Positions 10,334 to 22,680 of a stretch of DNA of 64,000 bases are shown here, in pieces. The notes under the pieces were generated by a model, which saw only the letters and a program-made list of their open reading frames with translations, did no database searches and was not told where the DNA came from. The stretch is from Acanthosepion esculentum (lineage: Eukaryota > Mollusca > Cephalopoda > Sepiida > Sepiidae), in contig OZ038479.1 in assembly GCA_964036315.1 (NCBI GenBank), positions 54,034,746 through 54,098,745 on the forward strand. Reading direction: 5' to 3'. A program made the translations under genes and the position numbers. Numbering within the stretch: the first letter of the stretch is position 1; each line of letters starts with the position of its first letter.

Positions 10334-12226
10334 GTGATGTCACATTTGAAGTCCAAAATGCAAACACACACTGGAGGGAAACCACATTCTTGTGAAGTTT
10401 GTGGATCTGCATTTTCAAAAAAGTCACTTTTGAAGTACCATATGCGAACACACACTGGAGAGAAACCATATTCTTGTGAAATTTGTGAATCTGAATTTTC
10501 CATGAAATCAGCTCTGATACGCCATATGCTAAAACACACTGGAGAGAAACCTCATACGTGTGAAGTTTGTGGATTTGCATTTTCAACAAAGCCAGCCTTG
10601 AAGCGCCATATGCGAACACACACTGGAGAGAAACCACATTCTTGTGAAGTTTGTGGATATGCATTTTCCGAAAAATCAGCTTTGAATCGCCATATACAAA
10701 CACACACTGGCGAGAAACCTCATTCTTGTGAAGTTTGCGGATCTGCATTTTCAACAAAGACTCTCTTGAAGCATCATACGCGAACACACACTGGAGAGAA
10801 ACCATATTCTTGTGAAGTTTGTGGATCTGCATTTTCCTTGAAGACATCTTTGGCATGCCATATTCGAAGACACACTGGAGAAAAACCTCATTCTTGCGAG
10901 GTTTGTGGATCAGCATTTTATACAAAGGCACTCTTAAGGCGCCATATGCGAACACACACTGGTGAAAAACCATATTCTTGCGAAGTTTGTGGATCTGCAT
11001 TTTCTGCAAAGTCATCATTGGTGCATCATATGCGAGGACACACTGGTGAGAAACCATACACTTGTAAAATTTGTGGCTCTACATTTTCGGCAAAGGCACT
11101 TTTGAATCGTCATATGCAAACACACGCTTTAGAGAAACCATATTCTTGTGAAGTTTGTGGATCTGCATTTACAGTAAAGGCACGTTTGAAGCGCCATATG
11201 CGAACGCACGCTAGAAAGAAGACATATTCTTGTGAAGTTTGCGGATCTGTTTTGTCAACAATGACAGTTTTGAAGCGCCATATGCAAATACACACTGGAG
11301 AGAAACCATATTCTTGTGAAGTTTGTGGATCTGCATTTTCCTTTAAATCATATTTGAAGTGCCATATGCGAAGGCATACTGGAGAGAAACCATATTCTTG
11401 TGAAGTTTGTGGATCTGCATTTTCATTGAAATCAGCTTTGAATTGCCATATGCGAACACACACTGGAGAGAAACCTCATTCTTGCGAAATTTGTGGATGT
11501 GCATTTGCAACTAAGTCACTTTTGAAGCACCATATGCAAACACACACTGGAGAGAAGCCATATTCTTGTGACGTTTGTGGATCTGCATTTTCAAGAAAGA
11601 GCCATTTGAAGAGCCATATGCGAACACACACTGGAGAGAAACCATACTGTGAAATTTGTGGATCTTCATTTACCACATCATCATCTTTGAAGGCCCATAT
11701 GCGAACACACACTGGAGAGAAACCACATTCTTGTGAAGTTTGTGGATGTATGTTTTCACAGAAATCTAATTTAAAGCGCCATATGCGAAGACACACTGGA
11801 GAGAAACCTCATTCTTGTGAGGTTTGTGGATCTGCATTTTCAGAGAAGACATCTTTAGCGTACCATATGCAAAAACACACTGGAGAGAAACCATATTCAT
11901 GTGAAGTTTGTAGATCTGCATTTGCTGCAAAATCTATTTTGAACGCCCACATGCAAACACACACTGGAGAAAAACCATATTCTTGTGAAGTTTGTGGATT
12001 TGCATTTTACCGGAAGGCAAATTTGCAGTACCATATGCGAACACACACTGGAGAGAAACCATATTCTTGCGAAGATTGTGGATCCTTATTTTCCCTGAAA
12101 TCTTCTTTGAATCGCCATATGCAAACACACACTGGACAGAAATCCTATTTTTGTGAAGTTTGTGCATCTGCATTTTCATGTCAGTTGAGTTTGAAGCTCC
12201 ATATGCAAGTGCACACTGGAGACTAA
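10334..12226 (+). CDS. ZNF-A: 22-finger C2H2 zinc-finger protein (630 aa)
   Basis: This is a single uninterrupted frame built of 22 tandem 28-residue C2H2 fingers after an 18-residue lead that is itself half a decayed finger. The fingers follow C-x2-C-x12-H-x3-H with TGEKPY/H linkers. The helix positions -1, 3 and 6 vary from finger to finger while the framework ([10 protein letters not shown]) stays constant, the pattern of a sequence-specific DNA-binding nuclear protein. Finger 16 is one residue short before its first Cys. Fingers 9 and 10 have altered linkers (HALEKPY, HARKKTY). I see no KRAB, BTB, SCAN or ZAD domain. An in-frame TGA lies upstream near 10280, so ATG 10334 is the first usable start, unless splicing joins a distant exon inside the array. 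The stop falls inside a linker, with decayed fingers beyond it. Its closest relative here is ZNF-D. Targets are unknown. Confidence 0.85.
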   Translation: MMSHLKSKMQTHTGGKPHSCEVCGSAFSKKSLLKYHMRTHTGEKPYSCEICESEFSMKSALIRHMLKHTGEKPHTCEVCGFAFSTKPALKRHMRTHTGEKPHSCEVCGYAFSEKSALNRHIQTHTGEKPHSCEVCGSAFSTKTLLKHHTRTHTGEKPYSCEVCGSAFSLKTSLACHIRRHTGEKPHSCEVCGSAFYTKALLRRHMRTHTGEKPYSCEVCGSAFSAKSSLVHHMRGHTGEKPYTCKICGSTFSAKALLNRHMQTHALEKPYSCEVCGSAFTVKARLKRHMRTHARKKTYSCEVCGSVLSTMTVLKRHMQIHTGEKPYSCEVCGSAFSFKSYLKCHMRRHTGEKPYSCEVCGSAFSLKSALNCHMRTHTGEKPHSCEICGCAFATKSLLKHHMQTHTGEKPYSCDVCGSAFSRKSHLKSHMRTHTGEKPYCEICGSSFTTSSSLKAHMRTHTGEKPHSCEVCGCMFSQKSNLKRHMRRHTGEKPHSCEVCGSAFSEKTSLAYHMQKHTGEKPYSCEVCRSAFAAKSILNAHMQTHTGEKPYSCEVCGFAFYRKANLQYHMRTHTGEKPYSCEDCGSLFSLKSSLNRHMQTHTGQKSYFCEVCASAFSCQLSLKLHMQVHTGD

Positions 12227-12470
12227 CTATATTCTTGTGAAGTTTGTGGATCTACATTTTCACAGAAGCCATATTTGTAGCACCATATGCAGACACTAAT
12301 GAGAAACTAAGTACTTGTGAATTTTTGCAGATGTATTTTCATGTATGTCATATTTGAAGTGTTATATGTGAACACACACTTAAGTGCTCAATTTTGTGGA
12401 TTTGTATTTTCACGGAAGTCATCTTTGGTCTGCCATATCCAAACACCCACAAGATAGAAAACATTAATAT
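12227..12470 (+). pseudogene. Decayed fingers downstream of ZNF-A
   Basis: After the TAA in the linker, three to four finger remnants continue with stops and frameshifts (TATTCTTGTGAAGTTTGTGG, CACAGAAGCC, CACACTTAAGTGC). They show that the original array extended further. Confidence 0.75.
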
Positions 12471-12842
12471 ATATTTTGTAGAAAAATAAAATCTCCTGCA
12501 TCAGTTCAAATCTTCACAGCATTGTTCTTATGAAATTTGCACATCTGCATTTTTAGAGATGCCAGTATTGCTGAACTGCATATAAACTCAATTTTATTTG
12601 CAGTTCAAAGTGAAAAGAAACCATATTTGTGTTTTGTTTTCCACTGTTGGCATATATGATCCAACACATGCAAATACACACTGCTGAGTTGTGTGTGAAT
12701 ACATCTATTCCAAAGTCATTGCAAACTATTGCAGTAAAAGAAAGTAATATTTGTTTAAATGCAGATTAATTTAACTTTATATCAGCTGATTTTTCGAAAA
12801 TAACATTTGGGAAAGTTATATTTTATTTTTAAATGATATTGT

Positions 12843-12848
12843 AATAAA
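12843..12848 (+). terminator. Candidate polyadenylation signal for ZNF-A
   Basis: AATAAA lies about 0.6 kb after the stop. The homologous position is AATAAA in ZNF-C (51231-51236) but AATAAG in ZNF-B (near 35118). Another AATAAA lies at 12485-12490. Assignment is by homology only. Confidence 0.4.
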
Positions 12849-12861
12849 GAAAATGATTTGG

Positions 12862-13260
12862 TCAACAGATCCATCTGAATGAATTTATAGATATTACAGA
12901 TAAGTAGAAAGAAAATTTAAATTTCATCTGAAATGTACCAAATATTTTGCTTATTGAGAATATTAAATTTGTTGGTTCCAATGATTCCTCTCTAAATTGT
13001 ATAAATGCATGCTGGGATTTGCTCCTAACCAATAAAAATGGACCACTTCTCAATCACATCCACTGGAGTTTTGTTCTTTTTTGTCTTGATGTCAGAACTA
13101 CAATCACTTGACTATATATTCCTTTTGCATGTGAGCATTCTTGCATTGTTATATTCTGCTTTGTTACATTTGACTTGTATATGTATTGTTTCTTCAGTGA
13201 TCCCAATAGGTTTTAATGTAGTGAGTCCCTAGGACCCACATCTGCTAATTTTGTTGTTTC
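12862..13260 (+). repeat. ZNF-A 3' flank shared with other units
   Basis: The sequence matches 35160-35600, 51260-51690 and, from AATCACATCCACT onward, 62483-62650. It contains the recurring CTTGATGTCAGAAC word. The short frames seen here are not conserved between copies. Confidence 0.65.
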
Positions 13261-15060
13261 CCTGGGAACTTTAATGGGTCTCCACTAAAGTTTCTTAACA
13301 AATTATTGTGTTAAAGTTTGTTTTCTTTATTAAAGTTTTTTTTCTTTTTTGACCATTGTCCACAAAACATTTATTCATGGTGAATCAATTAAATTAACAG
13401 GACAACTTTTTATTAATTAAATTAATTCATAACACAAACTCTATTTACACTTAATCATAGTTGAGATAAGAAACTATATTTTTTTGAGAATTATGACAGA
13501 ACAAAGTTTTTAAATTGACAGAACAAAAGACATCTTTTTTTCTCAATTTTAGTCAATAAACTTAAAACAAATATTTAAAGTAGTGGTTGGCAAATTTTCA
13601 TATCAAATGCCAAAAATAAAAGTAAAAATCATCATTTCCCAGTAAGTAATTACCCCACAAAATAATATATTTACAATTCACCCATTAAAAATATTATTTG
13701 TAACACATATTGTTACCCTTGGCCTCAAAGTAAAGAGAAAGAAGAAGCCTAATTTCATTAAAAATGTTAAACTTTTAAGAAAATGAAATTCTATTCCTAT
13801 TTCAAATAGATTCCATTTTTAAGAAAATTGATTTACTTCATGATTGTGCAGTTACAGCCCATGTTATTACTGACAGATGTAAATTTATTTGTTTTAATTA
13901 TTATTTTAATCCAAAAAGTCACCATCTTGGACTGGAAGAAGGCAATAGAACAAGTAATATTGCCTTAAAATGGGACAACGGTCAAGTTACTTTAAGAGAC
14001 ACACAATATGCAAAATTGCATTTTAAAGGATTCCCTTTATATCCCTATTTTTATAAAGAATATATTCTATGTACAAGCCAATCCCCAAAAATGGTGGCTT
14101 CTTCAACATTTGGTCCAATCCATTTTTTCTTTTCTTCGAAAAGGAATAAATATCTGATATATATTATTTTGTGAAAAATTGATATAGATTTTTACAAGAC
14201 AATTCTAAACTCTTTCAGATCTTGTGTATTGATGAAAAATTTGATATAAAATAAAGATGTGTTTGAAAATTTTTATATGTAGATTCTTATGCTATTTTTG
14301 ACTGAAGATACTTTAAAAGAATTGTGTCATCATTTTTGGATTTTATTATTCTAGGGATGACCAAAAATAAAATGCAAAGGCAGAATTCTGAATTATATTT
14401 ACTTCATTATTTTTTTTTAAATATGTGAATAGGGGTTTCATGTTAAGTGTACATCCTGTTTGGAGTTGTGTCACATGATTTATCTCATTAGTAGCTGACT
14501 GTATCAAAAAATGGATTTAAATTTAACCAGCAATTCAATAACTAAATGAGTTTTCTTTTTATTAGTTTTAATGGCCTTAATTTATCATAATTGCCATAGT
14601 GACGTAGGCATGTATTTTTGCCAAAACGGACTTTCTTTTTCATGGAAAGGATAATATTGAAAAGAATAAGATTTCAGACATTTGAATAGTGAGAAAAATA
14701 CCATCTTGCACAATTCAACAGGACATTATTCAAGATTAACTTCTTTATTCTTCTATTTTTGATTAGTTAATAGTTTAAATTTAGTATTTCCATTAAGCAA
14801 AATACTTTTCTCTAATTCAAAACTAAATTGACAGGAAGGAGATTTTTTAGGGGGAGGTGCTGCTAGCAAATGGAGCTCAAGTCACTTTTTATTTCATGTA
14901 TAAAAAAAATTGTGAAATTTTTTTTAAAAAATCGTGCTTTGAAAAGATTAAAGCCAAAAGAAATAAAAAGAACGAACATGTAACAAGAATTGTAAATATT
15001 GTATCTTGTTTATATTTATTGACCCCATGAGGGAGAGACATAGTGAGGGTATGTACTCAT
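13261..15060. other. AT-rich region without recognised gene
   Basis: No gene is visible. The piece 14425-14540 (GGGTTTTCATGTTAAG ... TCATTAGTAGCTGA) is a diverged copy of the flank repeated at 52620-52700, 53505-53580 and 54035-54110, so the ZNF 3' flanking unit reaches at least this far. Confidence 0.5.
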
Positions 15061-15108
15061 CCATTTGTTTGAGTGGGTTGGGTGTTGGTTCCTATCACTC
15101 TACAAATA

Positions 15109-15404
15109 GATATTTATTCGTAAATAAATTTGCAAAATGTGGCACAAGGCCAAAAGGGGGATTGGGGAAGGACGGTCTTCTTCTGTCTTAAATTTAAACT
15201 TAGCTAGTCACAAACACTGACCCAAACATGCCAATAATAATCCTAACAACAAAACAACACATTCTTTCCTACCTTTCTTACTACATCCACCATAATACCT
15301 CAAATTCTCTATGAAGTTCTAACTAGTCCCCATATGTACATTTCAAAGACTGTGGGGGGAAGGGAAAAATAACAATTTATAAACCCCAATGATTATTTAC
15401 AATA
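15109..15404 (-). mobile_element. 296-bp insertion with 77-nt splice-bounded cassette, copy 2
   Basis: The insert is bounded by a perfect 16-bp target-site duplication (15093-15108 and 15405-15420). The paralogous site at about 1065-1080 is empty. On the minus strand the element has a C-rich tract ending in ACAG (15353-15350), then a 77-nt block (15349-15273), then GTAGGA. Copy 1 (118-412) keeps the same 77-nt length and both splice-type borders. The 3' terminus, on the minus strand, is AATAAATATC. It is non-coding as far as can be seen. TSD length and polyadenylation-like end suggest LINE-assisted retroposition. Confidence 0.75.
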
Positions 15405-15420
15405 TATCACTCTACAAATA

Positions 15421-15910
15421 ACTGCTAAAAACATCCCTTTCCCAAATTTATAGACAAATTCTACAAATGCACCCTGGGATTTGTTCCTAAACAAAAATAA
15501 TGGACCACTTCTCGATCACATTTGCCATATTTTGAGAACCTTCTTGTCTTGATGTCAGAACACTACAATTCCTTCACTGTATCCCTTTTGCATGTGATCA
15601 CAATTCTTCTTTGGTGAAATATTTTCCATATTACTGTTGCTTTGCCTAGTCTTGACATGCATATATATTGTTTAGTATTATTTTGCCCTGTTCTTTTTCT
15701 TCCTTTGTTAATTTTTTTTCTTGAGCATTTTGCCAATTACACTTAACCATGGTCAGTTACTCCATAAATTTAATCTATTAACTAAAACTATAATTATTAA
15801 AACTTCAAGAAAGTTTTTTTATTTTATAAAATTTATTTCAAACTTAGTTATCCTTTTATATTTTTTCTAGGTAGGTGTACCTATTTCTGATATCCAGTTT
15901 TAATAAAGTG
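15421..15910 (+). repeat. Second copy of the 1.08-1.6 kb flank
   Basis: Nearly identical to 1081-1610 throughout. It continues the repeat that begins at 15071 and was split by the 296-bp insertion. Confidence 0.8.
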
Positions 15911-18640
15911 AACTCTGTATTGTTTGACAAAAGAAAACAATAAATCTTATATGTTTCATTATGAAACATTGATATATATTTTGACAGGATGATTTTAAAC
16001 TCTTTCAAATCTTGTATGTTGATGAAAAACTTGATATAAGAAGAAATGCTTTCAAAGAATCGAGGCCAATTCTTAATGCTACTTTTCAGTGTGAGCATTC
16101 TTTAAAGAATTTTTTTAACTTCAGCATTTTACAGCTGTTTGACATTTAAAGAGTTTTCAGAAAAATACCTTTGACTTTTTATAGTGTCCATACTTCTTAC
16201 AAACTCAAAAAGTCATTCAAGATAAACTTTATTTATCTATTTTTTGTTTTTGCCAATTGTTAAAAGATTTCACAAGATTTTTGTCAAATAGAAGCCTATT
16301 TTACAGAAGCAATATGTTATTCATATCTTTGATTTTCACTTTAGATTACTTTTGTCTCATTTGAGTGTTACTATTAAATAAGAAGCAATTATGCTGTAAC
16401 TGTCTTCCCATTAAAAAATTATAAAACCTGAAGGAATATAGTTTTTACTTTTTTCATAAATGTCATCTTGATAATTTTGGAAGAATGATTTTTAGGCTGG
16501 CTTTCTGTAGCTTTTCTGATTGGTTTGCATTTTTGCTTAATTTCTGTAGATATATGCAACATTTGTAAATATTTGCATGAATTTAGTTTTCATATAAAAT
16601 ATTGTGCAAATGAATGCAAGTTGATGAACTATGAAGAGTCTTCTTATCAATTCATTTGCCCGACATGAATTCACATCTCATTGGACAATATTGGTTAGCT
16701 GACAACTTATCCTGCATAAGACAAATTTTCCCAAAGTATTCCGATGAAAATTGGTTGCTACAGGAATCCTGGAAATAACAATATTTTTACAATAGGAAGC
16801 CATACCTAGATGCTTTTGACTATGTCCAGTTTGCTTGTGGTTGAGAATCAAAGTTGAAAAAGTAGTTTACAGACTAGAAGAGCATGGAACATCAATTCAG
16901 TAAAGTTTGCAGACAAGTCAGGCTGAAATTGATAAGACAGATGGTACAATTCCACTCCCTGTTTATAATAAATTTACTATCAAACAAGTTGCAAAGATTA
17001 ACCTGTACCCCTAGAAATCATAGAAAATATATTAGGAAAAGAAACAGTCTTCACATAACATGTACCATTTAAAAATCTTGTAAAATTCAATTATACTTTT
17101 TCAAAAGTTATTTTAGGAAAATTTAAAGTATACTTAATGTAATTGAAAACAAACATTACTTAATTTTTTAGCAGAAAAAATTTAGTTGGAAATAAGGGAA
17201 GCAAGTCTAACTGTGGTGATTGGTTTTGGAGGTATGAATTGACGTTTACGTCAACATATCGACACCTAACATTAGGGCAGTTTATTGGACAAAAGGACAG
17301 AAGTGACAGTACTTTCAAATTTTAAGTGAACTAACTTATTTAACTATAAAGTAATTCTTAAAAATTAAATACTTTCAAAAATCTAATGTTTTATTGATTT
17401 CTTTTAGGTACTTTTTAAACAAAGATATGTTCAAAGCCTGCACTGTTTCTATCCCTAAAATTAAATCTAAAAAAAGAAAAAATTAATAATTGCAGTATGT
17501 TTCTCACTAAAAAAGAAAAAAATGATTATATTTTAAAAAATGAAAAGAAAAATATTTAATGAAATATGATTAAAAGAAAAAAAAATTAAAAACTTTGAAA
17601 ATTCGATGATGGTCACTCAGAGAATTTGTTACATGCTAGTCAGAAGGAAATCAACGCAGTTTATGAGGCTGGATCCTCACTATCAGGAGAAACAACTATT
17701 AAAACATGTGACATTATTTCTGAATTGTGCCTCCATAGTTTTGCTGGAAACGTTTTTAATACATTTTTTGGCATATTAAAAGATTATTGTAAAAGTAGAA
17801 ATGCTTCACAGATTGTAATAAACTTTCAAATTAAGATCTGTAAAAATAGATCTTTTAATAAGAGCATTTTCAGAGATACACATATTCAAACTTAATTTTA
17901 AAATATTTAATAACTATCACATTTTGTATTAAAATTGAAAAAAGAAAACAATTCTTGTAAAAATTAATTTTTCATCAGAAAAATATTTTGGTTTCAGACA
18001 ATAATGTCCTTAATATATATTATTCATAAAAGCCATTAAGAGCTTTTTTTAATTAAATAATGTCTTAGTTTTATTGGGTTTTGTATTTTACAATTCAGAG
18101 CTAAAGTTTAAGTAGAAACACTCCTCGATTTACAAAAACAATCGATGATTTATATTCTTCAGTCTTCTGCAGTTTAATTAAAAAGTTACACGTATTCGAG
18201 TTTTCAAGTTTTCATAAAATTACGTAAGGGGTGGGTAACAGATGTAAAAAAAAATTCACCATGAGTTTCTAAAATACAAACATTTCTAAAATAATTTCAT
18301 ACAATTTCAAATAAGTTCTGAAAGTTTCATTAAAATCTAACAATTATTTGATTTTTTTAAATCTAACAATTATTTGATTTTTTCCAAATTAATGTATTTT
18401 TCAACTGAAAAAAGCACGAAAAAAGTCAATACTAAATATTACACCACCACCACTGACGTAAAAAAAAAATTCAACCAAAATTTCAAATGTCCTAGAAAGG
18501 AATAAAAGATTTTTTTTGAATAATTAAAAAATATTTTGGTCTTTCTTTCTTATTAATAACATAAACTTTCTCATGACAAAACTTTGTTTTTATTAAGTTT
18601 GGGGCCTTTTCATCATGTTATGCTGTTTGTTTCGGCAAAT
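15911..18640. other. AT-rich, gene-poor region with repeat pieces
   Basis: The frame at 17626-17895 is open for 89 residues but resembles nothing I know and has no supporting signal. The segment 17070-17420 resembles 26930-27120 plus 27660-27800. About 16060-16170 (GTGAGCATTCTTTAAAGAAT) recurs at 20755-20830. Nothing else is recognisable. Confidence 0.45.
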
Positions 18641-18649
18641 TATTGAACA

Positions 18650-19757
18650 TACCATAATTACAGTGTTTTTTCTCTTTGGAGATAAAAAAAATTATTTTAA
18701 TTGAGTTTTTTTTTTCATTTTATTTGTATAAAATAAAGTCATTAAATTTTGCCAGGGGGGGCTTTAGTGTTCTAGGATGGACCAATGGTGCTGGAGGTTG
18801 GCTCAGTATTTGTTCAGTTTGTGTTTGCACTTGCATAGGCTGTACATGCTGAGATCAAGTTGATGGGGTGTTGATGCTTGCTGCGGGATCTATACTTTCA
18901 TATGATGATGTTGGACCACTCTGTCTGCTCCTTTGACCTGGTAGGTTAAAAGTGACCCATCTCTGTGGTCTGTATAGTTCCCTCAATTGTCGTCTGAGTC
19001 GTCTTCCATCGTTTTGCATTTTGACAATGGATCTGTGCATTTATCCATCACTGTTGCTGGTTGCCATGTACCATTTACCTGTATGACAGACACTTTGCAG
19101 CCTATAATCAATTAGAAAAGTCTTTTGCGTTTCTCTTGTAATACTGTTGTTGCTTCCTGCTTTCGGCATTCATTTGTTCTTTGATCTGATTGTCAATTGG
19201 AGTGTCAGTGTTCAATAAAGTTAGGATCCTTGTTCTTATTTTACTATTTTATAGGATCTCTGTTGGTGACAGCAAGTGTCTGTCAAATGGGGTTACTCTT
19301 AGGCATAGAAGAGCCATTTGGTAGTCCATCTTTGACTGTTTTACTTTTACCACAGTTGTTGTTATTGTTTCAATCATTTGTTCAGTGAAGTCGTTTTATT
19401 GTGGGTATCTTAGGCTGGATGTGATGCACGTGGAATTCATATGACATGAAATATCTGGCATTGTCTGTGTACAGCTGTTCTGGTAGGCCGTGAACAATGA
19501 AATTTTCACTTGTGATGGTTTTTATTGTCTTGAAAAACAGCAACAGCATGTTGCTGTTTTGATCAGCGTCAAGTAAAATTTGTTGACTATTAATGTTAAA
19601 GATGTCAGCTGAAATATATTGGAATTGTCTGGTTGGGTGTTCTTTAATAATCATTTTCTGATTTATATTCTTTCTTTGGTGCTCTTTGCATATCTCACAT
19701 GTCCTCACTACTGTTTCAAAGTCTTTATTTATTCATCTCCAAAAGACACTATTTCTT
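18650..19757 (-). mobile_element. Antisense Ty3/gypsy fragment (integrase and 3' end)
   Basis: On the minus strand, from about 19750, the sequence encodes an integrase fragment. It has an FWRGMNK-like segment, CEICKEHQRK and, after further decay, a LPEQLYTDNARYF segment corresponding to the conserved integrase core. A later segment (19040-18855) encodes a basic IVKMQNDGRRLRRQLRE-like stretch typical of the end of gypsy pol. The 3' side (18750-18870 and upstream to 18650) matches 7240-7490. It abuts a zinc-finger relic at 19758 without transition. Confidence 0.7.
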
Positions 19758-20215
<458 letters not shown>

Positions 20216-20219
20216 AATA

Positions 20220-20222
20220 TGT

Positions 20223-20257
<35 letters not shown>

Positions 20258-20746
20258 CCCCACCACCAGGTGGGTTTATTAATCAACGGTTCTAAAGGAT
20301 TGGGATGAAGGTACTAATTAGTTGGGTAGAAGGGATTTCGGAGTAATTCCAGAAATAAGTTTTTTCTTTTTACTTAGTTGTTTCTGGGATTGAATTATTA
20401 ATTAACTGGGTGGATTAATTCCAGAGTAATTAATGGACGGGTTCGTTAGGCAAAGCTTGTGATAAATGGTGAATTGGATTTGGGTGGTCTGCTGGGCGAA
20501 ATCCAGCCAGAGCCCTCAGACGAGATAAGTGCCTTTCGCCGGGCTTAAGTGGACGTTGTCTGCGGAAAACCCAGCAGGGAGTCCGAATCCGATTTAGTAC
20601 CTCTTGAAAACTGGGTTGCCGCGGAGTTTCGGAGAGCAGGCGGAAACACATGGTGGTCCAGGCGATTTGCATATTAAAATTCGTGGGCGGTGCATAAAAA
20701 CTGTTTAGCTCCGTCTCTCTATATATAAGCGGCCTGCACGCATACA
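20220..20746 (-). mobile_element. LTR-like insertion with TATA box
   Basis: This GC-richer block interrupts a ZNF-flank repeat, which resumes at ATACAGGGCAA (compare 52973-52990). Read on the minus strand it begins TGTATGCGTG and ends CTGTTACA, the TG...CA form of LTRs. It holds CTTATATATAG near its 5' end, ATGCAAAT (an octamer) about 50 bp later, and AATAAACCC followed by a (CT)n run near its 3' end. I could not define a target-site duplication and the U3 region would be very short. A solo LTR is the best guess. The 141-residue frame on the minus strand is probably incidental. Confidence 0.4.
20229..20254. repeat. GA microsatellite
   Basis: A run of about 13 GA units at the edge of the LTR-like insertion. 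Confidence 0.9.
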
Positions 20747-20869
20747 GGGCAATTTTTAATGCTAGTTTTGAGTGTGAGCATTCTTTAAAGAATTTTACAG
20801 CTGTTTGGTGTTTAAACAGCTTTGCCAAAAATACCTTTAACTTCTTATATAGCATATAATTATGGAACT

Positions 20870-22680
20870 TTCTTTCAATGGGTATTATCTAAGTTCTCAC
20901 CGTTATAAACAATTATCATTATTATCATTACATTCAATAAGGAAATCTCAATCACTGTTCATTTGTCACTGGAAAATGAATTAGTTCTTTTGCATTTTTA
21001 TACAACAGATTTAATTATTTGAAAAACAACATAAACTTTTTTGTTTAATCTACATATTTAGTATTTTTGAAGTGACTGGCATTTATTCCAAATGTAGTGT
21101 TGGTTTATTTATTTCCATGGCAGAAATTAGATGACTTTAATTTTCCTTGTGATATTTTAGTGAAATCCCTGAAAATCAGAAAAAAACTGACAAAGTGTAT
21201 GCTAAGGTTTCTCTATAATATTATGGAAGAAACTTATTTGGCTTGGTTGAAAATTTTGAGGTATTTTTAAAAATGGTATTGGGTAAAATATTTAAATGGT
21301 GAAAGAAAAAATTTACTTAAAATGATCCCAGTTACAAAATTAGAGGCAACTTTTATACATGAAAATTTTTTTATATATTTTTGATGCAATCAAACAATGA
21401 AGTAATTTAAAGTGTATGTGACAATAACAATCAATGTTTTTTCAAATGATTTGACATAGTTTTTAATAATCCTTGGATAAGTAAAATGGCTTGTACTTAC
21501 TTTTTGATTATGTCCACCTTTTTGAAAAAAATTTGGAGTAATTGGATTAATGAACCTACTTTTTACTGTTTAATTACTTTTTTGGGAAATTGTAAAGGGT
21601 CTTTTTGAGTATGAAAAATCTCAATTTGTTAAGCCTTTGATTCTAAAGGAAGTAGTAGTTTGCCCAAAACTTATTGAGCAACAAAATCTTTCCTATTGTT
21701 TAAAGGTTTTTATGATAAAACAATAGCTGACATTAAAACACATCTATTATTAAATAGAGAGGACACTGCAGAAACAGTTAATTTTATTAAAAAAGTTTTT
21801 AACATTGTCAATGAAATATATGGTGACACTAAGAAAGATGATCCACTGAAAAAGGTGATATCAGATTTATGATAAACATCTGTTATTTTTTTCTAATTGT
21901 GGAAAATAAAAAAAAAAGTAGGAGGAAAGGAAGGTAAAATTATATTGAAAAGAGTTACTAGTTTCACCATTGACGATACATGCAATGACAATTGATGTTC
22001 GTAAATATTCATAAGTAGTGGGTTTAATTTTGTTATGATTGGTGAGTTTACCACAGACTATTTAAAAAAAATGAATTTGGAATATTAATAATACACAAAG
22101 TTCTGGAGGTGCTCATTTTTATAACAGTTCACAATGTTATGGAAAAATTTGACCAGAGGGATGAAAAATAAGTTTTTTTTGTTTGTTTTTTTCCCCACAC
22201 CTTTTTGGAAGGACAATGCATTCTGGGTACAGGGAGTTCGGCCATGACACCAAGGTAAGCTAGACAGATCTCTTATCATTGCACATACAGTAACTCTACT
22301 CACCATTCAAATTGTATTTCAGTTAAAAAGTTTTGTTAATAGTTTATCCTCTTGTTTCCTCTTTTGTCTTTCTTCACATAACCACATTTCACACCCTGAG
22401 AACGTAATAAAAATAGCTGTCATTAAAAAACACATTCATTATTATATAGAGAGGATACTGCAGAAACTTAATTTGATTGAAAAAGTTTTAAATGTTTTTT
22501 AAATTGTCAGTGTCAATGAAATATATAGAGACATTAATCCACTGAAAAAGGCAATATCCGATTTCGATGATGAACACCAGTTATTATTTTCTAATTCGGG
22601 AAAATAAACAATAAAAAAAAACAATGGGAGGTAAGGAAGGGAAAATTAAATTGACAAGTGATACTAGTTTATATATATAG
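20870..22680 (+). mobile_element. P-element/THAP9-like transposase relic, copy A
   Basis: Collinear with 41700-42740. Frames with many breaks encode pieces of a P-element-type transposase. These include a VHLF segment (21505-21520, heavily mutated), LFEYEKSQF, VVCPKLIEQQNLSYCLKVF (21650-21710) and KTHLLLNREDTAE. From 22110 a GGAHFI-V-NVMEKF-like stretch precedes a break. About 22400-22620 repeats the DIKTH...ISD segment a second time, so the relic carries an internal duplication absent from copy B. It is non-functional. Confidence 0.65.
22150..22390. other. Sequence unique to copy A of the P-element relic
   Basis: It replaces the part of the relic seen at 42980-43260 in copy B. It contains a GCATTCTGGGTACAGGGAG segment. 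I see no recognisable gene. Confidence 0.4.

Noticed and set aside
10215..11057. Long minus-strand open frame (280 aa) opposite ZNF-A, and similar ones opposite ZNF-B, C and D (for example 61168-62001)
   Set aside because: They have an 84-bp periodic pattern that mirrors the finger repeats on the other strand. The absence of stops follows from the repeated finger codons, and there are no independent motifs.
17626..17895. 89-aa plus-strand protein
   Set aside because: No motif, no splice or promoter support, and placed in AT-rich DNA; not distinguishable from chance.
20430..20855. 141-aa minus-strand protein
   Set aside because: The frame crosses the boundary of the LTR-like insertion into repeat sequence and has no recognisable domain.
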